From: Methylophilus sp. | Lineage (GTDB): Bacteria; Pseudomonadota; Gammaproteobacteria; Burkholderiales; Methylophilaceae | DNA length: 64,000 bases | Assembly: GCF_008015755.1 (NCBI RefSeq) | Contig: NZ_SSGF01000016.1 | Span: forward strand, 17,819-81,818 | Reading direction: 5' to 3' | Shown here: positions 52,621 to 61,188 of the stretch, piece by piece | Numbering within the stretch: position 1 is the stretch's first letter | Layout: the number at the start of each line of letters is the position of its first letter | The notes under the pieces: model-generated | What the model was told of the DNA's origin: nothing | What the model saw: only the letters and a program-made list of their open reading frames with translations | The model's database searches: none | Position numbers and translations under genes: made by a program

Positions 52621-54417
52621 TTACAGGCTGAACACCATCAGGCCACCGCCCATTTGTGTGTGGTTTTGCAGTTCTCTGAACGCACCCACCGCACCCAAAC
52701 CAGCACTCGGGTCTGTCAGGTCAAACACCAGACCCACGCCAGGCCAGCCGCCAACACCGTACATGCTGCCGATGTATTGCTTGCCTTTAAAGGAGTAAGT
52801 CATTGGCGATCCGATACCACCAGATGGCATCTTGAAGTTCCACAGCTCTTTACCGTCTTTGTTATCCAAGGCTTTCAGGTAACCATCCAGCGTTGCATAC
52901 CAAACCAGGCCACCTTTGGTGTACAAAGTACCGCCCCAAGCCGCGAATTTCTCCCACTTAGTCCATTTAGCTTTACCAGTGGTCAGGTCAAATGCACGAA
53001 TCTGACCCATTTCTTTCTTGGTTGGGCCGTTCGGGCCAGGGTACATCGCCAGCGTTGCACCAACGAAGAACTGACCGGCACGGTATGGCAGCATGAACGG
53101 CTCCCAATCCATACAAATGTGGTTCAGGCCAGCGTACAAGGTGCGGCTTTCTGGATCGTAAGAGTCAACACCCTGGTTGTGGAAGCCCATCGCGGATGGA
53201 CAAATGTTGGTGCCTTTATGGTCCATACGTGTCGCGAATTCCGGGTCACGGACTGGTGTCCCAGTTTTCAGGTCCACTTTTTTGAACACGTTGACAGCCG
53301 GGTCCACTTTTTCAGCCACGATCAGGTTGCCGTTTTCGCGGTTCAGTGTGTACAAGATACCGTTACGGTCGATGTGGCTCAGCAGCGGCGTCATTTTGCC
53401 GTTGACTGGTTGATCAGTCAGCACCATCTGGTTCACACCAGCAAAGTCCCACTCATCATGCGGCGTTTTTTGGTAGCCCCATTTCGCCATGCCGGTGTCG
53501 AGGTCACGACCCCAGATGGTCATCGTCCACTTGTTGTCGCCAGGACGCATGGTTTCGTTCCATGGGGCCGGGTTACCTGAACCGTAGTAGAACAGGTTCA
53601 ATTTAGGGTCATAGGCATACCAACCCCAGTTGGTACCGCCACCAATTTTCCAGGCATCGCCTTCCCAGGTTTTAGTCCCCAGGCCGAATTGACCGTAATG
53701 TGGGTTTGCACTGTTGAAGTCTTTGGCCAGGCGAACAGAGTCATCAGAACCGGTTGCAAATGCACGCCATTTCAATTCACCTGTTTTCAGGTCAAAGGCG
53801 TTCACAGCACCACGTACACCCAGCTCAGCACCTGAACACCCCATCAATACCGTGTCTTTAGCCACAAAAGGCGCTTGTGTCAGTGTTGAACCCACTTTTG
53901 GATCACACACTTCTACTTCCCAGTTGATTTTGCCAGTTTTGGCATCCAACGCCAGCAAGTGACCGTTGGCTTGTTTTTTAACAATTTGCCCCGCGCCGTA
54001 AGCCAGACCACGGTCAACCACGTCACAGCACATCACGGCTTTGGTGGAAGCATCTTGCTTAGGCTTGTGTTGCCAGACAATCTTGCCTGGATCGTTCAGA
54101 TTCAGCGCATAAGTATTGTTTGGAAAAGCGGAGTGCACATACATCATGTCACCGATGACCAATGGCGCACCTTCGTGACCATTCAAGACACCCGTTGAAA
54201 ATGACCAGGCTGCTTTGACGTTTTTAACGTTGGATTTGTTAATTTGTGCCAGCGGACTGTTGTGCTGGCTGTAGTAGCCACCCGTTGCAATTGGCCAAGC
54301 ACCGGCTGTATTCACCTGCTTGTCCAGGTCTGCATCTGCCATGGCTAAGCCAGAAATACTTGCGAACAAGCCTCCGACCAAAGCGCTCACAATGGCGCTA
54401 GATGATGATACTTTCAT
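52621..54417 (-). CDS. mxaF: Methanol dehydrogenase large subunit MxaF (Ca/PQQ)
   Basis: PQQ-dependent methanol dehydrogenase large subunit of 598 residues, oxidising methanol to formaldehyde in the periplasm. Signal peptide [20 protein letters not shown], cut near [10 protein letters not shown]. The adjacent Cys pair of the unusual disulfide is in [11 protein letters not shown]. Metal and PQQ ligands lie in [17 protein letters not shown] and the catalytic [10 protein letters not shown]. In the last motif the position two after the catalytic Asp is Ala, not the extra Asp of lanthanide XoxF, so this is the calcium form. Tryptophan docking motifs of the eight-bladed propeller recur. The ATG at 54417 has AGGAG 6 bases upstream. 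Confidence 0.98.
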
Positions 54418-54526
54418 AGGATCTCCTAATCTTTTGAGAATGCGTTTCACGTGGTGTCGCAGACATCCCCCCGAATGCCAAACTTCACGACCGAAATTGT
54501 TAATAATTTGTAACATTCACAATAGA

Positions 54527-54593
54527 TGAAAGATTCCCTTTGATGGATTCAAGAATTCATCCGCGCAAACCAGCCAACAACGGGAATCTTTCA
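54527..54593. promoter_or_regulatory. Perfect 12-bp inverted repeat in the mxaF/kinase intergenic region
   Basis: TGAAAGATTCCC (54527-54538) and GGGAATCTTTCA (54582-54593), 43 bases apart, between divergent mxaF and the sensor kinase gene. Each arm is likely a binding site of one regulator facing one promoter. On the mxaF side the arm lies about 24 bases before TATTAA, a plausible -10, so the regulator would sit near the -35 region as an activator. Arms resemble elements at 41331, 42539, 43573 and 43619. Confidence 0.65.
54542..54561. repeat. Inner near-palindrome nested in the mxaF inverted repeat
   Basis: GATGGATTC-AA-GAATTCATC, 9-bp arms with one mismatch, inside the spacer of the larger repeat. 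It could bind a second regulator or be a further site of the same one. Confidence 0.45.
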
Positions 54594-54716
54594 CGGGGTG
54601 TTCGCGCGAGATGTGGTCTATAGTTGCGCAGTCTTATTAAAGCAGCGCAGGTTTACACACGTCGGCAGCTCTATGGTTGCCGCAACAAAGCTTTCAAGCG
54701 TTTGGTCACTTCAGTC

Positions 54717-56105
54717 ATGCATTCTTATCAACGATCTATGCCAGTCATTGCTGCCATTCACAAACTCGGCAAACTCAGCCGGGCCAGTCAGGACACGCTC
54801 ATTGTGATGACGGGCGTGGTGCTGACCTTTGTCAGCGCGTCTGCATTTGACCTGGCCGAACGTGTCAATGCCTGGCTACTCACCTATGAATATGCGCAGC
54901 TGGATGAAGTCCCACTGACCTTGTTTGTGTTTGTGTTATTGAGTGTCTGGTTCAGCCAGCGCCGCATGCGGGAGATTCATCTCGAAATCCAGCACAGAAA
55001 ACGTACCGAAGCCCAACTGAGCAGTAGCCAGCAACTGTATAAAACATTATTTGATGGCGACCTGACGGGCAATGTTGTGCTGGACGTTGACGGCAATATC
55101 GGCATGCACAACCGTGCCTTTGACCGTATCTGCCGCCCATTAGAAGATGACAATAATGCCTGCGCACTGTTTTCATTTGACTGGCCGACCTTTGTTTCGC
55201 AACTGCAATATCACCTCGAACTCAACTTCAATAAATTGCAAATCCGCCGACCAGACGGCCTGCCCTGTTATGTCGGTGCCCGTTTTGTCTATGTGCCTGC
55301 GGTAGAGCGCAAACCGGCACAAATACATGGTTATTTGGTCGACATGACCGAGCAATGCCTGGTCGAACTCGACCTGGAACGCACCTTGAAAGAAAACCGC
55401 GTGCTGGCGCGCCATGCCATGCAGATGCAAGAGCAGGAGCGCAAATACATTGCCAGCGAGATTCATGACGAAACCGGCCAATACCTGACCGCGATCCGCA
55501 TGGACGCGCTCACGCTGCAAAAGAGCAACCCGGAGCAAGCGCACGTGATTGCCGTCAGAATTGCCTCTAACACCCAGCATGTGCAGCAGTCTATCCGCGC
55601 CTTGATCAAGCATTTGCGGCCACCGGCGCTGGATTCGCTGGGCTTGATTGGCGCGGTGGAGCGCCTGGTCAATGACTGGAAAAAACTCAATCCGCAGGTC
55701 GATTGCCACCTGGCGCTGGATATCGGCGAACAGACGTTAAACGAAGACACCAACATTGTTGCTTTTAGGGTGGTGCAAGAAGCGCTGACCAATATTGCGC
55801 GTCATGCCCAGGCCAGCGAGGTGTGGATAGATATTCATATCATTAAGCGCCACGATAAATCCCTGCTGCAAATTGAAATCCGTGACAACGGCCAAGGCAT
55901 GGACACCGGGCTAGCCACCGAGGGCGTGGGCCTGGTTGGAATGCGTGAGCGTATAGAATCGCTGCAAGGCAGCTTTAAACTGATGAGTGGTTTACAAGCG
56001 GGCACCCTGATTACCGGGCTGCTGCCACTCAATACGAGCAAGCAGGCACGCCCTGCCGCATCCTTATTATCCAACCCGGGAGTAAACGACTATGCAACCC
56101 ATTAA
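54717..56105 (+). CDS. Sensor histidine kinase beside mxaF (HisKA_3 type)
   Basis: Histidine kinase of about 462 residues. Two TM helices (TLIVMTGVVLTFVSASAF and LTLFVFVLLSVWF) with a short loop, then a PAS-like domain (LYKTLFDGDLTGNVVLDVDG), HisKA_3 box ASEIHDETGQYLTAIRMD, N box EALTNIARHAQASEV and G box RDNGQGMDTG. Divergent from mxaF and followed, after a small gene, by its likely response regulator, a layout like MxaY-MxaX. The start is uncertain: ATGs at 54717 and 54738 lack ribosome-binding sites, and an in-frame TTG occurs at 54624. It probably controls mxa transcription. Confidence 0.88.
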   Translation: MHSYQRSMPVIAAIHKLGKLSRASQDTLIVMTGVVLTFVSASAFDLAERVNAWLLTYEYAQLDEVPLTLFVFVLLSVWFSQRRMREIHLEIQHRKRTEAQLSSSQQLYKTLFDGDLTGNVVLDVDGNIGMHNRAFDRICRPLEDDNNACALFSFDWPTFVSQLQYHLELNFNKLQIRRPDGLPCYVGARFVYVPAVERKPAQIHGYLVDMTEQCLVELDLERTLKENRVLARHAMQMQEQERKYIASEIHDETGQYLTAIRMDALTLQKSNPEQAHVIAVRIASNTQHVQQSIRALIKHLRPPALDSLGLIGAVERLVNDWKKLNPQVDCHLALDIGEQTLNEDTNIVAFRVVQEALTNIARHAQASEVWIDIHIIKRHDKSLLQIEIRDNGQGMDTGLATEGVGLVGMRERIESLQGSFKLMSGLQAGTLITGLLPLNTSKQARPAASLLSNPGVNDYATH

Positions 56106-56445
56106 CTGGCTGGGCCTGATCGCATTGATGATGCCACTGGCATTGGCAGCCAAAGACCTGCAAACCGAAGAACAACCCTTTTTGCAAGCCTATAGCGGCC
56201 AATCGCGGCAGTTTGTCGAAGAGCAACTGGGCAAACCCGTCAAAAAAGAGGTAGCAGTCAAACCACACAATGCCGACCAGATTTTGCAGCAACAACAGCA
56301 AGCGGCCCCGGGCGCAGGCGAGCAGATTGAGATGTGGTATTACCGCGGCAAAATCCAATATGCACCGAACAAGTTTTTTAATACTGCTGAGCTCACCTTT
56401 GCTAATGACAAATGCGTGAACATCACCTTTGCAAATAAAAAGTAA
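56092..56445 (+). CDS. Small periplasmic protein between kinase and regulator genes
   Basis: Protein of 117 residues with a signal peptide (MQPINWLGLIALMMPLALAA, cut before KDLQTEEQ). The mature part has QFVEEQLGKPVKKEVAVKP, a Gln run, then EMWYYRGKIQYAP and AELTFANDKCVNITF. The helix, LGxP turn and WYY strand resemble BamE/SmpA folds. It overlaps the kinase gene by 14 bases and precedes the regulator by 14 bases, so it belongs to the signalling unit. It may modulate the kinase in the periplasm; no direct evidence. Confidence 0.7.
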   Translation: MQPINWLGLIALMMPLALAAKDLQTEEQPFLQAYSGQSRQFVEEQLGKPVKKEVAVKPHNADQILQQQQQAAPGAGEQIEMWYYRGKIQYAPNKFFNTAELTFANDKCVNITFANKK

Positions 56446-56459
56446 GGCGTACGTCATCC

Positions 56460-57092
56460 ATGGCAAAAGTAATGATCGCGGACGACCATGCCATGCTCAG
56501 GCAAGGTCTGCGCACCATGCTAGAGCAAGCCAATCACCAGGTTTCAACCGATGCGCTGAGTGGTGAAGAAGCTTGCCTGCTGGTCGAAAAAAACCATCCT
56601 GACCTGCTGATTTTAGACCTGGATATGCCCGGCATCGGCGGTCTGGAAACCCTGAAACGCATTTTGCATCGCAAACCACAGATGCGGGTGCTGATTTTTA
56701 GCATGCATGATGACTGTATCTACGCCACACGCGCGATTCAGGCTGGCGCACGTGGCTATGTAACCAAAACCGAGCCGCCAGAAGTGGTGCTGGAAGCTGT
56801 GCAAAAGATTCTCAAAGGCGGGCGTTACATCAATAACGAGCTGGCACAAAGTCTTTCTATGTACCATCTGGAAAGCCAGGAAAATCCGATCCAGAAACTG
56901 TCACCGCGCGAGTTTGAGGTGTTCAGGCGGATTGCCCAGGGCGAAGCGTTGGCGGCCATCGCCAAGGGCATGCATATCGGCTATAAAACCGTGGCCAATA
57001 TTCAAACCAGCGTGCGGCAAAAACTGGGCGTGGAAACCACCGGCCAGGTTGTCCATATTGCCGTGCGCTTTGGCATTATCAAAGGCCTCTAG
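56460..57092 (+). CDS. NarL/LuxR-type response regulator (MxaB/MxaX-like)
   Basis: Response regulator of 210 residues. Receiver: VMIADDHAMLRQGL, phosphoacceptor Asp in PDLLILDLDMPGIGG and Lys in ARGYVTKTE. Output: LuxR-type helix-turn-helix LSPREFEVFRRIAQGEALAA and HIGYKTVANIQTSVRQKL. It is the likely partner of the kinase at 54717 and the probable regulator of mxaF, corresponding to MxaB of Methylobacterium or MxaX of Paracoccus by position and type. It is very similar in plan to the regulator at 39280. The ABC-2 permease gene follows after 14 bases. Confidence 0.92.
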   Translation: MAKVMIADDHAMLRQGLRTMLEQANHQVSTDALSGEEACLLVEKNHPDLLILDLDMPGIGGLETLKRILHRKPQMRVLIFSMHDDCIYATRAIQAGARGYVTKTEPPEVVLEAVQKILKGGRYINNELAQSLSMYHLESQENPIQKLSPREFEVFRRIAQGEALAAIAKGMHIGYKTVANIQTSVRQKLGVETTGQVVHIAVRFGIIKGL

Positions 57093-57106
57093 CGGCGGAG
57101 CCTCGT

Positions 57107-57853
57107 GTGATTACCATCATCGCCCGCAAAGAACTGCGCAGCCTGTTTGCCACGCCCATGGGCTGGCTGGTGCTGGCCATTTTTCAGGCCATCGTCGGCA
57201 CCTACTACAGTTTAAGTTTTAACCAGTATTTTGAAATGATGCAGAGTGCGCAATGGCAGGTGCAACGCATCGGCCTGACTCAGTTTATGGCCGAAGGCGT
57301 GTTTGGCGTCGCGGCGGTACTCATGCTGTTTGTGGTGCCGCTGGTGAGCATGAAACTGATCAGCGAAGAGCGCAAAAACCAGACCATGGTGCTGCTCATG
57401 AGCGCGCCATTGAGCATGAGCGAGTTGGTGCTGGGCAAACTGCTGGGCATCGTCAGTTATCTCAGCGTGCTGATTGTCAGCATGGTAGTCATGATTGCCC
57501 TGCTGCTGCCCTGGGCCGAAATTGACCTGCCCTATTTGCTGACCAACGCCTTGGGGCTGTGGTTGCTGGTGGTCGCCAGCAGCGCGCTCGGGCTGTATGT
57601 CTCCTGCCTGACAGCTAACCCGATTCTGGCGGCATTTTGTAGCCTGACAGCATTAACCATCTGCCTGTTGCTGGACAAGTTTTTTAGTGATGATCGTCAG
57701 GCGCTATTTCACGACCTGTCACTGATGCAACATTACCGCCAATTTGCCCTAGGCATGCTTAACAGTTACGACGTGCTGTTTTTTGTGCTGTTTGCCGTGT
57801 TTTTTATATTGCTTTCTATTCGCCGCTTACACGCAGACCGACTCTATGGCTAA
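57107..57853 (+). CDS. ABC-2 type transporter permease (GldF-like)
   Basis: Integral membrane permease of 248 residues with six helices, starting IARKELRSLFATPMGWLVLA, a common start in ABC-2/GldF-type permeases. The coupling region SMKLISEERKNQTMVLLMSAP is diagnostic of the family. GTG start at 57107 with GGCGGAG upstream. The partner GldG-like gene overlaps by 8 bases. No ATP-binding protein gene is next to it, although one normally precedes the permease; it must be encoded elsewhere. It sits in the same operon as the mxa regulators. Confidence 0.88.
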   Translation: MITIIARKELRSLFATPMGWLVLAIFQAIVGTYYSLSFNQYFEMMQSAQWQVQRIGLTQFMAEGVFGVAAVLMLFVVPLVSMKLISEERKNQTMVLLMSAPLSMSELVLGKLLGIVSYLSVLIVSMVVMIALLLPWAEIDLPYLLTNALGLWLLVVASSALGLYVSCLTANPILAAFCSLTALTICLLLDKFFSDDRQALFHDLSLMQHYRQFALGMLNSYDVLFFVLFAVFFILLSIRRLHADRLYG

Positions 57854-59249
57854 TACCAACCCTTTACGCAGGCTATCGTTCGCGTTTTCAGCCGCATGGT
57901 GGCAGCACCGGCTGGTAGTGCCTGCATTGCTGCTAGTCACGCTCATACTGGGCTGGTGCGCCTGGCAGTTTAGTCTCACGGCGGACACCACCCACAATCA
58001 CCGAAATACCTTGTCTGCGCCCAGCATACAAGTGCTCAAGCAATTACCTGATCGCATAGAAATCACCGCCTTTTGCAGCAACAGCCCATACAAAGGCCGC
58101 TATTTTAGAAAGTCGATCACCGCCCTGATACAGCGCTATCAACACCTGCACCCCAACCTGCAACTGCAATTCGTCGACCCGGCCACGGCACCGACCATGG
58201 CACGCGAGTGGCAGATCAAAAAAGAAGGCGAGATGGTCATTCGCTATCGCGATCAACAGCAACATCTGTATTTGCCTTACACAGAAGAAGCGTTGACCAA
58301 TGTGCTACTGCAACTACAACACGGGTCGCGTGCCCCGCTACTATTTGCCAACGGCAATGGTGAGTCCGCTCTGCAAGACACCACCAGCCAGGGTGCCAGC
58401 CAACTGGGACAAGCGCTGCAAGCGGCAGGCATACGCATATCGAGCAGCGCTTCAATCTCAAGCTTGTCCGGCAAACAGGCATCATTAGCCACCTTAGTCC
58501 TCGCTGGGGCCACCCAGCCATATACCGCAGCACAAGGCGCAGCCATTCAAGCCCATCTCCAGCAAGGCGGCAATCTGGTGTGGCTAGTCGATCGCCCGCA
58601 GCAGCAAGGCCTGGACACGTTGGCAACACAACTCGGGCTCACCATCAGCCAAGGGATGATTATTGACCCGGTCAATCGTCAGTTTGAGATTCCCCTGCAC
58701 ACCTTAAGTACACAACGCTACGCCGCACATGGCCCGACGCAGGACTTTGCCCTGCGCACGTTTTTTGACAACGCGCATGCCATTCAACGGCCACGTCAAG
58801 CGGGCGACCCATGGCGGGTACTGCCGCTGGTCGCCGTGGCTGAACATGGCTGGGTCAGCGCCAGCTACCAGCCTGCGCACCCGGTCACTTTGCCGGTGTT
58901 TAACCCGCAAACCGACACTCAAGGCCCAGCCACCGTCATGCTGGCCTTAGAAAAAGACCGTGCCAGCGGTGAACGGCAACGTATTGTCATCATCGGCAGT
59001 CAGCAGTTTTTTACCAATGCGCAGTTACAGCGTGGCGGCAATCTGGCCCTGACCATGCAAAGCCTGCAATGGGTGGTCAATAACCAGCCCAGCGTCAGCT
59101 TGCCTGTGAGCCCGCTACGCGACAGCGTGATAGCCCTGCCTACCACGCAAACCTGGTTGATGGTGTTGTTTAACAGCTTTCAGTTTGGCCTGCCAGCCCT
59201 GCTGTTATGGGCAGGCTGGCTACGTTGGCGTAGAAAGCTACGTGATTAG
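57846..59249 (+). CDS. GldG-like protein of an ABC-type transport system
   Basis: Protein of 467 residues, GldG/DUF4350-type partner of ABC-2 permeases. N-terminal TM (LVVPALLLVTLILGWCAWQF), extracytoplasmic domain beginning with LSAPSIQVLKQLPDRIEITA (typical GldG start) and FVDPATAPTMAREWQI, a glutamine amidotransferase-like fold section (NGNGESALQDT, then LVLAGATQPYTAAQGAAIQA), and a C-terminal TM (LMVLFNSFQFGLPALLLWAGW). It overlaps the permease stop. A link to periplasmic PQQ enzymes is suggested by position only. Followed by a bidirectional terminator. Confidence 0.85.
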   Translation: MANTNPLRRLSFAFSAAWWQHRLVVPALLLVTLILGWCAWQFSLTADTTHNHRNTLSAPSIQVLKQLPDRIEITAFCSNSPYKGRYFRKSITALIQRYQHLHPNLQLQFVDPATAPTMAREWQIKKEGEMVIRYRDQQQHLYLPYTEEALTNVLLQLQHGSRAPLLFANGNGESALQDTTSQGASQLGQALQAAGIRISSSASISSLSGKQASLATLVLAGATQPYTAAQGAAIQAHLQQGGNLVWLVDRPQQQGLDTLATQLGLTISQGMIIDPVNRQFEIPLHTLSTQRYAAHGPTQDFALRTFFDNAHAIQRPRQAGDPWRVLPLVAVAEHGWVSASYQPAHPVTLPVFNPQTDTQGPATVMLALEKDRASGERQRIVIIGSQQFFTNAQLQRGGNLALTMQSLQWVVNNQPSVSLPVSPLRDSVIALPTTQTWLMVLFNSFQFGLPALLLWAGWLRWRRKLRD

Positions 59250-59301
59250 TTTCTTTTTAAATCGATCTTTTTTATCGTCATTAGCGCAGACATAGGACAA
59301 T

Positions 59302-59328
59302 AAAAAACCCCGGCAAGCCGGGGTTTTT
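59302..59328. terminator. Bidirectional intrinsic terminator
   Basis: AAAAAACCCCGGC-AA-GCCGGGGTTTTT: a long perfect GC-rich stem with A and T flanks, between the convergent GldG-like and EpsD-like genes. Works in both directions. Confidence 0.95.
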
Positions 59329-59347
59329 ATCAAGGTTGCTGGCTGAA

Positions 59348-60331
59348 TTACAAACCAGACAAGCCTTTTTCAATCGCTTGATTATGATGCGCTGGCGGCT
59401 CAGTGGTTTCAGACACTGGCGAAGCCACCGCTGACTCCGGGTTGGCCTCAGCTGGGGCAGCAGGCACGGCTGGCGCCGTTGGCGCGTTGCTATCCAGGGT
59501 CAGTTTTGAAAAGTCACCATAGAACTCAACTTTGGCGTCTTTACGCAAAGCAGCCACTTCATTCTTAATCACCGTTTGCTGATTAGAATTGACCAGGAAC
59601 TGCTGGATCACCGGTTTAGCTTTTTCCAGGTCCACCGGTTGGCGGTCGACTTTGGCCAGGAATAACAGCACCAGCGCTTGTGGGCTTTTCACCACCAGCG
59701 TATCGCCTGCTTTCAAGGTGTTCAGCTTTTTCAGTAGCTCTAAAGGCAATTGCTCTGCGGCTTTGCGGCTGGCATTGGCACTAAAAATGTAGTTATTGTC
59801 TTTTAACCACTTGGCCAGATCATCGGCTGTTTTTGCCGCATTAATGCCTGCTTCGATCTCGCTGGCGTGCTCATTGCCATCCTTGACCGCAAATTCCTGA
59901 ATCACGTACACGTTACGCTCGCTGAATAACTCAGGATGGGTGTCGTAAAACTTTTTGATGTCATCGGCAGAGGGCGCTGCCTGTTTGGCCGCCACTTTTT
60001 GCATGTAAGCCTGGGCCAACACCTGCTGCTTGGTGGCTTCCAGTACTTGCAAGACATTTGGATCACGATCCAGTTTTTCATCGACAGACTTCTGCTTGAG
60101 CAGCTCCATATCGACCATTTGCTGCAACACTTTTTCAGAGGCAGCCTTGATTTGTGTCTGATCCAGCTTGCCCAGTTTGGACAAGGCAAAATTCAATTGA
60201 TGCACGGTAATTTCACTGCCATTCACCTTGGCCACGACTTGTGAACCGGCTTTGGCCGCATCATCATGTTTACTACATCCGGCCATCACTAACATCAGTG
60301 CAGGCACCATTAATACAATTTTTTTCATCAT
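59348..60331 (-). CDS. EpsD family peptidyl-prolyl isomerase, lipoprotein
   Basis: SurA/parvulin-like EpsD-type protein of 327 residues. Lipobox signal MMKKIVLMVPALMLVMAGC. The N-terminal helical chaperone section (VNGSEITVHQLNFALSKLG, then KQKSVDEKLDRDPNVLQ) and the PpiC-like segment (FYDTHPELFSERNVYVIQEF) match EpsD of methanolan-type exopolysaccharide clusters. A Pro/Ala-rich low-complexity tail (about 285-320) ends the protein. ATG at 60331 follows AAAGGG. No other eps gene is in the window, so it is a solitary copy or the edge of a dispersed system. Confidence 0.82.
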   Translation of the reverse strand: MMKKIVLMVPALMLVMAGCSKHDDAAKAGSQVVAKVNGSEITVHQLNFALSKLGKLDQTQIKAASEKVLQQMVDMELLKQKSVDEKLDRDPNVLQVLEATKQQVLAQAYMQKVAAKQAAPSADDIKKFYDTHPELFSERNVYVIQEFAVKDGNEHASEIEAGINAAKTADDLAKWLKDNNYIFSANASRKAAEQLPLELLKKLNTLKAGDTLVVKSPQALVLLFLAKVDRQPVDLEKAKPVIQQFLVNSNQQTVIKNEVAALRKDAKVEFYGDFSKLTLDSNAPTAPAVPAAPAEANPESAVASPVSETTEPPAHHNQAIEKGLSGL

Positions 60332-60459
60332 CACCCTTTAAATATTTTGGTATTTTTGTGTTTTATTGCGACGGTACGCTAGGTTCATTACGGCTGACCT
60401 TGGACGAGTCTTGAGCACGTATTGCTCCAATATTCAAAACACATGCTAACACACTCTGC

Positions 60460-61146
60460 TTACCAGTACTGCCAGTGACCGCCATACACCACCCATAGCC
60501 CAAGCACGGCATTGGTCGTCACGTGAGCCAATATTGACACCCAGAGCACCTGAAATCGACGGTATAACCAGGCATATACCAGTCCGGCCAACAACCCGGC
60601 TAACCAGAGCTGATGTTCCATTGCAAATAATACGCTACTTACAGTAATTGCATAAGCCGTCACCTTCGCAGGCAGCACAGACATAAAGTCCGCACTATCC
60701 AGCCTGCGCATGACATAAGAGCGCCAGAATAGCTCCTCGATCACTGGCACCACCAATGCCGAGCCACTCCAGCGGCAGATTAACCAGAAAATATCCGCAC
60801 CACTTTGCATGGGCATGGCCATCGCATGACTCACCTCGTGCCCGCCCAGCCAGCTGGGATAAGGCGCAATCCAGAGTACAAAGACCAGCCAGCCAGCCAG
60901 CAAAGCCATCAGCGCCTGATTAAAAGAGGGAGCGATACACAACTCGCGATAGTCGCGACGGAAATACAGCAACAGCAACAGGGCGCAGACAGTGCGCAAT
61001 AAATAGGTCGGCTCTGGGCCGATGCCTAGCCAGCCCAAGCCTGCGGCAAGCCACGGCTCTACCGCCAGCAATAAGATAAACCCGGCAAACGGGTAAATGC
61101 GGGCATATTCATGCCGGGTAAACCAGGAGTCCAGTTGCGCAGTCAT
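60460..61146 (-). CDS. CPBP/CAAX-type intramembrane protease, PEP-CTERM-associated
   Basis: Membrane protein of 228 residues with about six helices and the three CPBP motifs: VVPVIEELFWRSYVMRR (EExxxR), VLFAMEHQLWL (FxxxH) and ILAHVTTNAVLGLW (HxxxN). It resembles the CAAX prenyl-protease-related family linked to PEP-CTERM/exosortase systems (TIGR03008-like). Such proteins may process sorted surface proteins. No exosortase is visible in the window. Neighbours are an EpsD-like PPIase and an envelope set on the same strand. Confidence 0.82.
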   Translation of the reverse strand: MTAQLDSWFTRHEYARIYPFAGFILLLAVEPWLAAGLGWLGIGPEPTYLLRTVCALLLLLYFRRDYRELCIAPSFNQALMALLAGWLVFVLWIAPYPSWLGGHEVSHAMAMPMQSGADIFWLICRWSGSALVVPVIEELFWRSYVMRRLDSADFMSVLPAKVTAYAITVSSVLFAMEHQLWLAGLLAGLVYAWLYRRFQVLWVSILAHVTTNAVLGLWVVYGGHWQYW

Positions 61147-61188
61147 CACACCAGTCTATTATCAAAGGCCTGCCACTGGCAAACACGC

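Noticed and set aside
52621..54417. XoxF lanthanide-type methanol dehydrogenase
   Set aside because: The motif reads [10 protein letters not shown] with Ala at the lanthanide-diagnostic position, and mxaI with the MxaRSACKLD maturation genes is present, which fits calcium-type MxaF.
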